The notes under the pieces are model-generated. The model was not told the DNA's origin. It ran no database searches and saw only the letters and a program-made list of their open reading frames with translations. Positions 44,559-57,107 of a stretch of DNA of 64,000 nucleotides are shown in pieces. Position numbers and translations under genes: made by a program. Source of the DNA: Flammulina velutipes (Eukaryota; Basidiomycota; Agaricomycetes; Agaricales; Physalacriaceae); the NCBI GenBank assembly GCA_011800155.1, contig CM022369.1:372001-436000 (forward strand). The letters run 5' to 3'. How positions within the stretch are numbered: position 1 is the stretch's first letter; the number at the start of each line of letters is the position of its first letter.

Positions 44559-47283
44559 CTAAAACATGCCATCATGCGTAGGGACAGCTACGGGTGGAGG
44601 CCTATTGCTGACAGAGCTCCCGGGCCGATTCACAGATCGCGGTGGAGGTGCAGGACTTGCCCTCGTTGACCTTGGTGGTCGTTCTCTAGTACTCCCACTC
44701 GTCCCTGGCCTCATTGGCGATGCACTCGGTGGCGGAGACCGCGTTCGTCGTGGAACGGGAGAAGCTAACGCGACATTGCGTGTAGCGGGGGCCGACATTG
44801 GTGGCGTTTGGTTTGCAGATGTTGGCGTCCGTGACCGAGGCATCGGCGGTACCGGTGGTGTACTCGACATAGGTGTTAGCTCGTAAACGGACGCCGATGA
44901 AAGCCCACCCGTAGCGACTGCTGAAGAGGCAGAAGTTGGTGTGGGAGAGCGACGGCTGAAGGTGGTGGTGAGGTTTGGCGAAGAAAGCTTTGTTGACAAT
45001 TTTGGGAGCCGTGGTTTCAGTTGAATATCTTGCATAGTGAGGCGAGCAGGAGCAAGACGGGGCTCAGGGTACTTTGTGCCTTCGACGAGCAGTTCATCGA
45101 GTAAGAAACGAAAGTCAAGGCCGTACTCCTCGAGAAGCTGAGGTAAGGTAAGTTAATGAATTGTTGAAGTAAAATGAAAGTATTTGCCTTTCTACTTTGA
45201 GCATATGTAATCTTCATCGCTTCCTCAACAACTTTGGCATCAACATCGGAGCTGTAAACTTGCTTGCGGAATATATCCGCGTAGTTCTCTATCTGGAGTT
45301 TTGCCCACTCGATGAAAGCTGAGGGAAAGGTCAGGATAGATAAATTCACGCAAAAGAGTTTTAACGTACTACTCGCAGCTTCGTTCTCTTTGAAGCTAGC
45401 TAAGAACCAGTCCGCAGTATGCTTGATGGCAGTAAAGACCACGATGGCAAGATCACCAATGTAAGCACCGATATGTCCCTCGAAGCGAATTTTTCGTATC
45501 AGATTCTTGATCACCTGAGAACGCATCTTCAAAAAAGTGATCTTGGCAGCTGCACCAGAATTCAGCCGTAATAGCAGACTGATGAGCATCGTCACGGAAG
45601 ATTTCTTGTTCGATGGCATTGACAAAGAAGAGAGTAATGCGGCAGTCAGCTGCGCGCTCAGAGCCGGGAGTTTCGCCGCCAATGGGGTTATAGCAGCCAA
45701 CTTTAATCTTCCTAGAATAAGAAGGCTTTGAGTTCACTAATGCCGGACAGAAACGACATCGTACCTTCCTCCACCAATTTAGTCGCTTTTGTCCATTCAC
45801 GGAGAGCTATAGCAACTGTCAACTCGTCCGCCCATTCACTAGCCCATCGGGCGTCGTGTTCCGTCTTCTCCTTCATACTTGAGTCGGAGGATTCCCCAGA
45901 CTTCTTCGCAAGGTCTGCCATCCACTCAGTGTTGTATGCTGACATCCGCTGTATGGACGAATAAGCCGCGTAGTCTCTGAGCGAGCAAGGGGAAACAAAC
46001 GTCTATAGCACCGCCGCCACCACCTTGCCACATGCTCTTTCTGCGTTCGTGTTCTCCTTCACGCTCCTTCCGCTTCTTCGCCGCAAGCTCTTCGGCAACA
46101 TGACGCAGCTGTGATAATAATGCTTTCTTGTCGGGTGGAGCTTGTGTGCGATAGACGTGAGTTTCCTTGCCATGTTTGATCTTGAAAACGTTGGTCATGC
46201 CTACACCACATTGAGCTTGATCATCCTGAACAATGATAGGACACATACTTGGAGAATCCTTGGTGTCTAAGACTAGCATTTCATTGAGAGGCCAGCATTT
46301 GTCGGCAACAAGCTTTCCTTCATTGGCGCCTTCACCTCGTCCTCGACCGCTTTCTCCATGCCGTCGTCGTCGCTTGGCTACAAGAACCATGTCGTCAAGA
46401 ACTACAAACTTGACTTTCCCCATGACTTTGTACGTGGCTGCGTTCAAGGATAGGACACCGTCAACCTCCCCAACGACGTGTCTTCCTGGAGTGGTGGGTG
46501 CAAATTTGGCTGAACCTTCAATCTGCGCATGGAGAGCCTGCATTTGGTTGAAATACATGACACGTAGATCGGCAACGGAGGAGCGGCGGAAAGCCGACAT
46601 ATTGGATGAGGATGCGGTTGTAGGGTCGGGGATATGAAGGAGGGACGGCATGGCTTTGTATTCTGAGAGTGATTCCTTCAGTTCGAGCATTTCGTTCTCA
46701 AGCGTGGATATTTCCTTGGATATCAGTACGAACTCTGCATAGCTATACGTCTATCAGTTCGATATATATCTAGAGAAATAGAGAAAAACGTACTTCTTGA
46801 ACACGCTCTTCTGTAAGTCCATAGCGAGATCCTCCTTTGCGCCACGGAGTGATGATTGCAACGTCTTCACCTCAGCTTCAGTCGAGTTCGCCATCTTCAA
46901 TCTCAAGTCTATGTAGAGTGGCAATTAGACGAAACCAGATGGCTGGATTGTAACTCACAAGCCTCGGGATCGAATTCATCCTGATCCAAAAGCTTCTTGT
47001 CGTCCTCCGTCGCTCTTACCTCCTCCCGGGTAGCCTTCGCCGTATATACAGCATCCTCAGCTTCACCTCCGCCCGCCTGGAAGGTCGGCATCGGAGGCAT
47101 TGGAGGCACATCTACTGGTCCAGAAATGTCTGCATATCGCATAGACATGCGTTTCTTAATCCTGTCATCGACGCGAGACTTGCGGGTGTCGCTACGAGAG
47201 CCAGGCTCCTTGGCAAGTTTCGTGCCGGTGCGCTGTGGTTTACGCGACGGCGCCTGCGAGCGACGTGTTCGAAGGGACTGCAT
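44559..47283 (-). CDS. EXO84: Exocyst complex subunit EXO84
   Basis: Starts 'MQSLRTRRSQAPSRK', then 'SRVDDRIKKRMSMRYADIS' as in fungal Exo84. A Vps51/Exo84-type coiled-coil region has 'NYAEFVLISKEISTLENEML' and 'MPSLLHIPDP'. The PH domain contains 'TTPGRHVVGEVDGVLSLNAA', 'FVVLDDMVLVAKRRRR' and 'NVFKIKHGKETHVYRT'. The C-terminal helical bundle has 'LRKIRFEGHIGAYIGDLAIV' (with I for L at one site), 'IKHTADWFLASFKENEA', 'FRKQVYSSDVDAKVVEEAMK'. A long Pro/Ser/Thr/Arg tail (about 44559-45010) ends the protein. EXO84 tethers secretory vesicles at growth sites. Several short introns; no damage seen. Confidence 0.9.
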
Positions 47284-47343
47284 TGCGACGCAGTTGATGG
47301 ACGGAAAGAGAGCTGATATTGCCGGCGGCACTGCTGTACCATT

Positions 47344-48363
47344 TCACTTCAATATTCTAACAAGCGTGTCTAAAGCCATGTCCCAAGAAAACCCGTCGAA
47401 CGCTCCTCGCCTTCTGGCCTTGTTCAAGTTCATTTCTAGCGCCACTCCTCCCTGCCTCACCAGCTCAGCGTCGTGCAATCTAAAGTGTCCAAATGTTACA
47501 TCACATCTTTCAATATACAAGTCCATGATTATTAGGGGATCTTCAAAGAATTTTGGTAGGAACTCGAGGAAGAAATGGCGGGTTTGGTATGGGAGCCTGG
47601 AGGTAACGGTAAGCAACGGAGCATCCAAGCTCTGGATTCGAACGAAATTGGGGAGATTGACTGACTGGTTCCAACCTTCTTTGAACGGGTTAGACGGAAT
47701 CATATTCCACTCGCAGTGCTCGGCGAGTAGAGAAAGGACGCCGTAATCCGTCTCCCAGTTCCGATGCATGACTGCGTTTATCTGTCCAAAGATATACATG
47801 CGGCGATTGAACGGGTTGTGGATGTACCACTGCTTGGAGTGTTTGGCGACACGAGTGTGGCCTTGTTCATCCTTGAACGTCACCGTCGTTTTGAAATAGT
47901 CCAGGCGCACAGTTGTCCCGTTGAGAATGGTAAAGATGCAAGTCCGCCGAAGTTCTTCGAGCCATGCGGGACTCTTTTCTGACGAACGAATGTATGTTCG
48001 GAACTCTCCGAGCTTCACAGAACCAAACGATTTGCCGCCCAGAAGACGAAGGGGGTGAGGAAAGATGTGGAAGATCACGTCAATGCGAGAGATGGAAACT
48101 TCGCATTCATTATCGATGTAAGCGTAGTCCAGCGCAGTAAGAACGAGATGCGGCCATGAGACCGCCAGCCGAGCCTCTGCAAGGGATATTTCTATTCCGT
48201 AAATCCATCTAAAGACATGAAGTGTCTGGCGTTTAGATTGTGTGGCGCTTACCCATAGAGAATGAACACAATCCGGGTCAGGAAAGTGAGGGGAAAGAAC
48301 ATGCAGATAACTCAAGTGCGAGGTGCAATGGCAAAGAATCGTGCTGGTGGAAGGCAAGTTCAA
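47344..48363 (-). CDS. Unrecognised protein, 5' end unresolved
   Basis: A long minus-strand frame ending at 47344 with protein-like composition: 'ARLAVSWPHLVLTALDYAYI', 'DVIFHIFPHPLRLLGGKSFG', 'QINAVMHRNWETDYGVLSLL', 'FFLEFLPKFFEDPLIIMDLY'. The frame has no ATG start and probably includes an intron near 48193-48240. Upstream exons likely extend to about 48985, where 'SLCNYIWYLDTEHFGLERLS' is visible, but I could not join them with confidence. It has no known domain, signal peptide or membrane segment. Its 3' end lies 60 bp beyond the EXO84 start on the same strand. Confidence 0.5.
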   Translation of the reverse strand: MNLPSTSTILCHCTSHLSYLHVLSPHFPDPDCVHSLWVSATQSKRQTLHVFRWIYGIEISLAEARLAVSWPHLVLTALDYAYIDNECEVSISRIDVIFHIFPHPLRLLGGKSFGSVKLGEFRTYIRSSEKSPAWLEELRRTCIFTILNGTTVRLDYFKTTVTFKDEQGHTRVAKHSKQWYIHNPFNRRMYIFGQINAVMHRNWETDYGVLSLLAEHCEWNMIPSNPFKEGWNQSVNLPNFVRIQSLDAPLLTVTSRLPYQTRHFFLEFLPKFFEDPLIIMDLYIERCDVTFGHFRLHDAELVRQGGVALEMNLNKARRRGAFDGFSWDMALDTLVRILK

Positions 48364-49414
48364 GTTGTGTTGTGTACGTCATTCCAGACGCTTCAAACTG
48401 TGCTCGATCGATCAGTGGCGTGTGTGGCGCACCAACCACAGCACTCCACATCTTTGAACACGACCTCAAAGTATAATCACGAACCGATATTAAAAGTAGG
48501 GTGGGTAAATTAATCGGTCTAATGCGGCATTTCTTACTACGTCTTTCATACTTGTCTAATACTTTGCTGATGGAAGGTATCGTACTAGTAATTCCGGTCA
48601 TACACTGATACGCAACTTGCTGAGTGAGCTTTCGTGCGCCGCAGATATGAAGAATCGAGTAACGGCGGCTTCCCTTTCCTTGAAGCTTAGACCAAATGCC
48701 GCTGTACATACCACGGTCAATTGAACACAGCGAAGTTGATCGCTTGGCCTATACAATTGTGGTGTCAGCGCTAGTAAAGCCAAAGAGACTTTGATGTTGT
48801 CCGATGAATACAGACCACAGAAATAGTAAGCGTCTGGAGACCGACCGGAATGAAAGGCTTAGATGCTTACGGCGGGAAACTTGACAAGCGCTCGAGCCCG
48901 AAGTGCTCAGTATCCAGGTACCAGATATAGTTGCAAAGCGAGCCAGAAGCGAGCGAAAGCCGGCAATAGACACTGGACACTGCACAGTTTTGAATCATGA
49001 AGCGACAATCGGCTTCATTGAACCATTCTTCCTGTAAGCAGCCCGTATGTATGGCAACAATGCTGTTACGTACGTACCAGTGCGTAGTCGTACTGGTACC
49101 GCGCTCACTGATTTCCCGATGGTCGGCCAGTTTTCACCATACATAGAATTAACAACCTGTGCAGAGCGGCGATCCCAAGACCTCGAATGGCTGCTGATAT
49201 GCAGAGTTGATGCGGCAGGATGGGAGACGCGAAAGACAGACTTCCGTCGTACCGTGATGACCAGTTACAAGATGCGCAGTTGATCCTTCTTGTCGGGTCC
49301 CATCCATCCCAAGGCACGCCAATCGACGCCTGGATTCCAAGTCAGGAAGCAGTGATGAAACCAGTATAAAACGAATGGACGCAACACGAACCTGTATACA
49401 CCAAACCTTCCATA
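48364..49414. other. Unresolved upstream exons and intergenic DNA
   Basis: The left part probably holds 5' exons of the minus-strand gene ending at 47344. The right part, from about 49000, should contain the promoter of the GDSL-like gene at 49415. Nothing else is recognised. Confidence 0.4.
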
Positions 49415-50615
49415 ATGTTGTCCGTTCTTTCCGTTCTTACACTCGCTTCCGTCGGTCGAGGGGCCTTACTGGCTTTTGAGCCCAACTGCGGGTCGATCTC
49501 TAGCGAAACGGTCGTGGACGTTAATGCAGGCATCGATTTAAGTTCTATTACGACTATCGTCGCGTTCGGGGTGAGTCTTTTCCACAATGGCTGATGCCAG
49601 ACTGAAGTTGGTTTCGATAGGATGGATATACAGACGGTGGAAAGCAGGACGGGACTGAGCTCGATCCCGCCGTCCAGGTTCTCCCGGACCCCAAGGCCGG
49701 GGGACGTTTGTCGAACGGTCAACTCTGGATAGAATACTTGGCCGATAGCATCAACGCGACGCTACGAGATTTCGCGGTAATACCTATCCTGCAAAGCGGT
49801 GAACAATCGATTCTAATACAGTATATTTGCAGGTTACCAACTCCGTTGTCAGCAACGACGTTTACCCAAACGGTCAAGAGATGGAGGCGAAAGACTTCGT
49901 AGTGCAAAGTCAGTTCTCCGTTGTGCCCAGAGAAATAATGCTAACTTCCGATTCTAGGTAATACTCTTCTCTCTCAAACCGACAAGCCAGCCGGCGACTC
50001 TACGCTCTACGTCGTCTATCATGGGATGGAGTAAGTTTTTGGAAGGCGATATATGGGAATGGAAGCTTACTGTCTTTTAGAGACTTCCGCATTTCCCAGG
50101 GTGGTGCGTTCAAAGCATAGAGAGGTCAATGGAAATAGACTGACGAGCGCGTTAGATTTGACTGCCGTCAGCGACAACATAGTTTTCCAGATACTCAAGC
50201 TCTCTTCGTCCCCGTTGTTCGGCAAGAACTTCCTAGTGGTGGACAGTTACGGACGTGGCAATACAACTGAAGCAGGTGATGCCTTCAAGCAGCAAGTCTT
50301 CAGCGGGATGGTATCTGCCAGGAATGTTGATGGGTTGAATGTTGCGTTCGCGGATCTGGGTAATCTGTTGACGGCCATGGTAAGCGACCCAGTGGCGTTC
50401 GAATTCGAAGACATCGGTCCTTGCACGGTGGACGAAACGACGACCGAGGGGCAATGCTCTAACCCCAACGCCACGATCTTTTACATTGAGGAGTGAGTGC
50501 ATGATTTTCTCGAGGGTTCTTCGTACTCATCAGCCATTCCAGTTACCCATCTACCACCACTCACCAGCTGATGGCGGATTATGTCGACTTGGTCCTGGAA
50601 ACATGCGTTGAGTGA
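49415..50615 (+). CDS. Secreted GDSL/CE16-like protein lacking catalytic residues
   Basis: Seven exons in phase (49415-49570, 49621-49776, 49833-49908, 49958-50030, 50081-50100, 50156-50492, 50543-50615) give 296 residues. A signal peptide (MLSVLSVLTLASVGRGALLA) leads. GDSL block I reads 'VAFGDGYTDGG': Gly stands where the nucleophilic Ser of FGDSYTD should be. 'GGRLSNGQLWIEYLADSINA' is the usual next stretch. Block III is 'VVYHGMEDF', so the oxyanion Asn is also lost. The C-terminal DxxHPST block reads 'IEDYPSTTTH', with the catalytic His absent. The frame is clean and spliced, so this looks like a maintained secreted pseudoenzyme, perhaps a carbohydrate binder, rather than a decayed gene. 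Confidence 0.75.
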
Positions 50616-50958
50616 GAGTGCCTAAAGTTTAGCTGGATCTACCAGCTGTACAAATTGAAATAAACGATAACAATTTTAATACCAATCCTTTGATTACGCG
50701 CTTGTTCTTGAACGTTGATTCGGTTGAGCATTGACATTGACCATGGCATGTGGTTAGTAGAAGAGAAGTTCTGATTACATCATCAACTCACTCCAGTTGT
50801 GGACCACCATTAGGACTGTCTCTGGTCAACAGCTTCAATTCCGCTAAGCCTACTTCCTACTATCACGAAATAACGTATATCTGTCGCCCAATCGCGCGTC
50901 TGCGATACATCTACGATCTTGCCGAAATCTGTCGCGTTTGACGCGTCGATAACTCTCT

Positions 50959-52818
50959 ATGCCCGACAGCCGCCCATCTATCAGGCCAAACCCTCCAGAA
51001 TGGAAGCCCAGTCCTGATCCTGCCTCTATTGTGGTACCAGGCCTTGATACGACGGCGTCCGTGAATGACCAAATCAACCAAATTGATCAACTCATCACCT
51101 TGAAGCTGCAGGCGCGTTTATACCTGGATTCCGGGCCTTTTTACTTACTGGCACCTGTAGAACATAGATGAAACCTTTTCAAAAATCAACACAGTCCTAT
51201 CGAACCGCATTTTACCGGCAGTGAAGAGATACGGGGTGGCCACAGAACCCGTTAGGAATGCGGCTCAGGCAAGCTCCCACCTTCTGCCAACCACGAGTTT
51301 CCTAATACCGGACAGTTCTGGACGTCATTTTACGAACAAGCAGCTCAAATACGCATCCCCACCAACGATGATTACTCTACGGTCAACGGTCAAACGACCG
51401 AAGAGACGGAGACGAATCAGTCACACCAATCAAGGGCATCCCAAGACGCAGACGCCCCGGAGCAGCATTATGAGCAAAGTATCTCGTCTAACGAGAGCTC
51501 GTTCATGCCTGGCAATGCAGCTGTGTCGTCTACTCCCGCCGCTCAGAGGACTATGCACACCATGGATCATACACCGGCTGATTCTGAAGCATCGTGGGCA
51601 GAGTCACCGCTTGTCAGACTCGACAGAGATATCAAGAACTTCACCATTGACGACGACGTCGAGGATTCCCTAGCTTCACACGCTCCTCAGTCTCATCCAT
51701 TTGCTCCACCCGATGAGTTCAACCGGACTCTGAAGGGCAAAGGGAAGGAACAGCCGGACCCCCTCTTGCGCAGCGTTCTGCAGAAGAGTGTGTACATGGA
51801 CGATACAGTTACCCAAGAATCTCCTGCCAAACCTCGGAAAGCCAAAACCCCCATACATCCTTCTCTGAACCCTTATCGCCCGAAAAACATTCCGCCAACT
51901 CAATGGAACGGTATTGTCGACCTCCGCGATCCCAATGTTATAACTCCTCGCCACGGCTACAGAAGTACGCGTAGAGTCGTGACGCCTCCTCGAGACGATG
52001 AAGACGAAGACGATGATTTGTTCGCCCTTCCAGCTGGCATGTCCCCGCCTCGGCTCTATTCCCCCGCGGTACTGAGATCTGCGCGAAAACCGGTCCTAGG
52101 GCGCACACCGAACAAAGACTTCTCCGCTCGCATCACCAAGGATCTCGTCAGTGGGTTCCATGACAGGCACTACGCGACGGAATCGAGCATGAGCACCATG
52201 CGCACCCCTCCATCTGTGAGCAGATATGCGCGGGGATCCGATACGAGTAGCAGTGTGGTAGGCGACACGAGTATGGAGAGCATAATGCGCCGCGTCGGGC
52301 TGACCACGACGCCGGCTTTGAAGCTCAAGCCGAGGGGAAGGACGCCCCAACATCCAGCAGAGCATCCGCAGATTGGATTTGCCACTGACACTTATGGCGA
52401 GCCTGTGTTAGTCCCTTACAGGGCTTCAGGCGCACAAGCTATGGACGATGACGACGACGACGATTCGTTTGATCAGGGAATTCCTAACCAGGCGTTTAAT
52501 GTGCTGCTCTCCGCGTCGCGTGGTAGTGGGGATGATTCATTTGACTCTAACAATTCTATGGACTCCATGGATGGCCCGCCATTTCCCGGATTTGTGATGA
52601 AGGAGTTTGAGGACTCGATGGATGACGATTCGTTTGGTGATATGCGAGAAGAAGACTCGCAGGAAGAGACTCTTTTTGGCGTTCCAGCGTCACAAAGGGG
52701 GCAGCGTGGAGGGGGCAACAATATGGTTCTGCATGGAGAACAGGTGTTCGGTGACGTGGGTCTTACGGAACAGTTAGACAACGTGGCGGAGAGCCCTACA
52801 CCTTGGCCCAGACGATGA
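50959..52818 (+). CDS. ASK1: DASH complex subunit ASK1
   Basis: Exons 50959-51111, 51161-51268 and 51316-52818 give 587 residues. The conserved N-terminal domain is clear: 'WKPSPDPASIVVPGLDTTAS', 'DQINQIDQLITLKLQNIDE', 'FSKINTVLSNRILPAVKRYG' and 'FWTSFYEQAAQIRIPT'. The rest is disordered, Ser/Asp-rich, with repeated 'DDSFD' and 'SMDSMD' motifs and several Ser/Thr-Pro sites that suit cell-cycle kinase control. ASK1 is part of the DASH/Dam1 ring that couples kinetochores to microtubules. Both introns appear to have GC donors (GCGCGT, GCAAGC), since no GT donor fits the phase. Confidence 0.88.
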
Positions 52819-53043
52819 ATTGACACGATTGATATAGCGATTAGAGGTGATACACCGATTGACAATGTCACGCTGCGCCACACAACTGGTCACAAGACGG
52901 TGATGACTTAAAATTTCTCGGCAGCGCTATTACGCATCAACGTCAGCTCTTACGGTCATTATTGGAATGTATGGAAATTGTACGCTATAGCTTCTCGAAT
53001 TTGAACTGGTGTCAACGCTAAAGCTGTTTGTCAGAAGCCGAGT

Positions 53044-54354
53044 ATGAATCAGACTAATGTTCAGGAAGACGATCTCTACGACACACTGGGAAAAATCAAG
53101 ACCTTGAATATTGCCGAAGATTATGAACGCTTATACGTTGGCGACGTCCACTTGCCAGAAGGTTCGAACTTTGACTACCTTGGACTCAATACTGATGCGA
53201 ATACTTTCCACAGAAGAGGAACCATTGCTTAGGCCATCAACGAGACGCTTTATTCTATTTCCTATACAGTACCCCGACGTACGCCCGTTATCTGGACGTT
53301 TCGTCGATCTAACCACTGGTCACAGATATGGAGAATGTACAAAAAAGCCGAAGCCTCCTTTTGGACCGCCGAAGAGATAGATCTGCAGGTTGATCTCTAC
53401 GACTGGAAGAATCGCCTCAACGACAGCGAAAAATACTTCATATCACACGTTCTTGCTTTCTTCGCCGCCTCTGACGGTATCGTCAACGAAAACCTCGTCG
53501 AACGATTCTCTAACGAAGTACAAGTGGCGGAGGCGCGATGCTTCTACGGTTTCCAAATCATGATGGAGAATGTCCACTCCGAGACGTATTCACTGCTAAT
53601 AGACACCTACATTAAAGACGGCAAACAACGCGAACATCTACTTGATGCCATCGAGACGATTCCGTGCGTCAAGAAGAAGGCGGACTGGGCCCTCCGGTGG
53701 ATTTCCGACAAACACTCGACCTTTGGAGAACGTCTGGTGGCTTTTGCGGCTGTGGAGGGAATCTTCTTCTCCGGCTCTTTCGCGTCGATATTCTGGTTGA
53801 AGAAGAGGGGACTCATGCCGGGGCTTGCATTTTCGAACGAGCTTATTAGTCGGGACGAGGGGATGCACACGGATTTTGCGTGCCTGCTTTTCATGCACCT
53901 TAGACGGCGTCCACACCCTGATGTTGTGCGACGAATCGTCTCTGAAGCGGTGGTGATTGAACAGGAATTCCTGACAGGTGCGCGTTGTCATATACTCTTC
54001 TTGCAGACAGTTTTGCTGATGCCTGGAAAGATGCTCTGCCTGTAGGGCTGATTGGCATGAACGCTGCTTTGATGTGTCAATATATCGAGTTCGTTGCGGA
54101 CCATCTCCTCGTTGCTTTAGGGAACGACAAGCTCTTTGGTTCGACCAACCCCTTTGACTTTATGGATATGATATCGCTGCAAGGGAAGACCAACTTCTTC
54201 GAACGACGTGTATCCGACTATTCCAAAGCCAACATGTCAGTCAATGCAACTGGAAAGACAGAACAACCACATACAAGAGTTTTGTGCGTGAATTTCTTCC
54301 TATCCTAACTAGGCATTGACGAATGTGTTCAGTTCATTGGAGGAAGAGTTCTAA
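53044..54354 (+). CDS. RNR2: Ribonucleotide reductase small subunit (class Ia R2)
   Basis: Exons 53044-53161, 53214-53278, 53326-53977, 54007-54283 and 54333-54354 give 377 residues. Motifs: '[20 protein letters not shown]', '[17 protein letters not shown]', '[18 protein letters not shown]' (first metal ligand region), '[19 protein letters not shown]' (Glu and His ligands, radical Tyr), '[20 protein letters not shown]', '[17 protein letters not shown]' (Glu and His ligands). The C-terminal 'LEEEF' should dock on the large subunit. It makes dNTPs together with RNR1. All metal ligands and the radical Tyr are present. Confidence 0.95.
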
Positions 54355-55031
54355 GTCAACCATGTTATTTCTTCTACTTAGCTCAGCCTTATCTTACCAT
54401 GGCTCATTCTAATCAGTGTAGCATAAATCATTACTGTAGTTTCTTGCATCCCACCTTACAAGCATAATATGACACCAATCAATATGAAGAAAGACAGTTC
54501 ATTCGGGAAAATACAATGGCTTAGTTAACTACGGCGCGCCACATATGCGCTGGGGTTAGGGTTAGGACCGCGCACGGGCCAAAAAAAAATAGGCCCACCC
54601 AGCCAGAGTGGCCAAAGTGGGACAGGAAAATATTGAGACGGTGCATAAGCCGAAGCCTATACAAACTGCAGACGCCCTCTGTATGGACAAGGTCGCCGTG
54701 CTATGGAGGACTTCCACGGCCCACAAATCCGGGACTTGAAGGGACTTGTGCCATCAAGGTAAGTATGAGGTGTTATGATGTTGGATGCTGACATTTATAG
54801 GTGGGAAGATTTGCGCACGGACCAGGTGCGCTTTCCTACCTTTTTGGGTAAACCATGCAGCAAGTCTGGGGTCTGTACAGTCGAGTCAACGTTTCAGCCA
54901 TGCTAAAAAAAGCCACTGGTGTCGACAAAATTACTGCTTATCGTATGCAATGGCTTACATGAACTATTATTGTTCTGTGCATGAGTAATCCGTCTTAGAA
55001 ATCTGTGATTGCGCCTTCGTTACACGCTCCC
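54355..55031. other. Intergenic, with a short telomere-like word
   Basis: No gene seen. GGGGTTAGGGTTAGG at about 54552-54566 equals two telomeric TTAGGG units, probably by chance or as a repair scar. Poly-A (AAAAAAAAA at ~54580) and GC-rich stretches follow. Confidence 0.5.
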
Positions 55032-56468
55032 ATGCTCCCACTGCCACTTCGGACTTTCTCTCGTATATCTACGCTCAGACTCAGCCAGTTAACTCGCCGT
55101 CTTACTTTGGTATCGGGCTTTCGCAGGTTCACAAACATGTCTATTCCTTCTACTGCTGATGCTATTACGATCGCCAAGGTAAGACAATATATGGTGCCCT
55201 CGTATCATCATCTTCATCGCAGATAAATAGACTGGTGACTTTGATGTCGTCGAGAAAACAACTATTCCACTCAAGGTCGAGTCTAATCACCTTGTCATAA
55301 AGGTTAGAACCTCATCTCTATCACGGAACGTTATTGACCCCAGAGTAGACCGAGTACTTGGGCGTCAATTTCATCGATACATATTTCCGGTATGTCGCAA
55401 CTGAGAACCTTGAAGAAGACCCATCTAACCGACATGTACAGCAAAGGTCTCTACCCAATCAAAGAATTCCCTGCCGTTATTGGAACGGAGGCATCTGGGA
55501 CTATTCTCGCACTTCCGACCGACGAAAGCATCTTGAATAATCCTGACTACAAGAGGAGAAACTTCAAAGTCGGGGGAAAGGTTGCTGCGGTACGTGAATA
55601 TTCGATAACCATTGTGGTCACCTATTAATCGCGCATGCAGACTGGATTGGGAGCACACGCATCCTACATATCGATTCCGTGGAACAAAGCCTATCCTGTT
55701 CCTGATACAGTCTCTACGAAGCTTGCTGCCGCTGGAAGTATTCAAGCCTTGACTTGCAATACCTTCCTGACTGAAGCGTACAACGTGTCGAAGGGAGACA
55801 CTATCCTCATTCATACCGTTGCTGGTGGGTTGGGCCTCATCATGTGTCAATACGCCAAGAACCGCGGTGCAACTGTTATCGGAACGACTTCGACAGAAGA
55901 AAAGGCTGCATTTGCCCAAGCACACGGAGCTGATCATGTTATCTTGTACACCAAAGAGAATACGGTCGAGAGGGTCTTGGAGTTGACGAACGGTAAGGGA
56001 GTCAATGCGATATTTGATGGCGTTGGAAAGGATACGTGAGTGTGCTCTTCCCTAGCGCGCGTTATTGTCATCCTATAACTTTCTACAGGTTTGAAGACGA
56101 TCTCAAGACGATCGCGCGCAAGGGTACTATTGTCAGCATCGGCAACGCCTCTGGCGCGGTTCCGCCCTTCCCGCCATTGAGGCTAGTAGAGAAAAACGTA
56201 AAGCTGTTGCGCCCAACGTACGTTCTAAGTGTTCCCCTCTTTACTACTGTCTGACTGTGTCTTGCAAAGCGTCCATAATTATCTAGTGACCGCCGATGAG
56301 GTCGAACACTACGTGACCGAAGTATACGATTTGATTGCCAAGGGGGTTATCAAGATCAACATATACAAGGAGTACCCGTTCACTGCAGAGGGCGTGCAGC
56401 AGGCTCAGAAGGACTTGGTCGGAGGGAAAAGCACTGGGAAATTGATAATCGACGTCAACTCGGTATAG
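55032..56468 (+). CDS. ZTA1: NADPH:quinone oxidoreductase (zeta-crystallin type)
   Basis: The N-terminus 'MLPLPLRTFSRISTLRLSQL', rich in Arg/Ser/Leu, looks like a mitochondrial presequence; Met at 55137 ('MSIPSTADAI') would give a cytosolic form. The medium-chain dehydrogenase fold follows: 'TEYLGVNFIDTYFRKGLYP', 'FPAVIGTEASGTIL', 'GLGAHASYISIP', nucleotide-binding 'IHTVAGGLGLIMCQYAKNRG' and 'ANAIFDGVGKDT'-like segment (here 'NAIFDGVGKDT'), 'YPFTAEGVQQAQKDL', 'STGKLIIDV'. There are no zinc-binding Cys residues, as expected for the QOR branch. It reduces quinones and reactive enones with NADPH. Several short introns. Confidence 0.85.
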
Positions 56469-57107
56469 GATATTGTATCTATCTACGTATCAAAAGACAT
56501 GGGAAATTCTAAGCTGACATTGGCCCGATCGCGAAGACAGACAAAACGGCCTCGTTACCGAGCTTATGCGCCACACTGGTGGCATCAACAAGTGTCGCTC
56601 GAGCATGCGAGGCTGCAATTACACGAGAATAGATAGTAGAACATGTCTCTATGTTAGAATCGGAGTGCCATGCCGAGATTGCAGAGAATCAAGATGGGCT
56701 GGTCAGTGGCAATGGTGCACCGCAGTGATCACGCTTGGTGTAGCAGTTGTACTGCATCGCATGGTCGGAAGGCTCGGGAGTCGGAATGAATCACAACGGA
56801 TGCCGGGATGCGGGAGAGAATAAACCATAGTGTTGACACTGAACTCCCTACAAGGGCAACGAAATATTGGTGTTCGACCAAGAACATTACTACATGGGAG
56901 AACACTATACTTAGAACAGCGACAAACGGGACTCCGATGTAAGTGCGAATAAACCAGTCAACCACGGCTCAAATGGCTTAGGTTTCAGTTCCGTGGCCAA
57001 GGGTAACTGCTAGTAATAATCAAAGATAATGAGAGCGAATGGTATAGTGTCATTGATACATGAAAGAACGGTATAGTGAGCGATACAAGTGAGGGTACAT
57101 TTGTGAT
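56469..57107. other. Intergenic, convergent 3' ends
   Basis: Lies between the 3' ends of the quinone oxidoreductase and the minus-strand metalloprotease. No gene or repeat of note is visible. Confidence 0.5.

Noticed and set aside
54552..54566. Telomere-like GGGTTAGGGTTAGG
   Set aside because: Only two units, inside unique intergenic DNA between housekeeping genes, so not a chromosome end.
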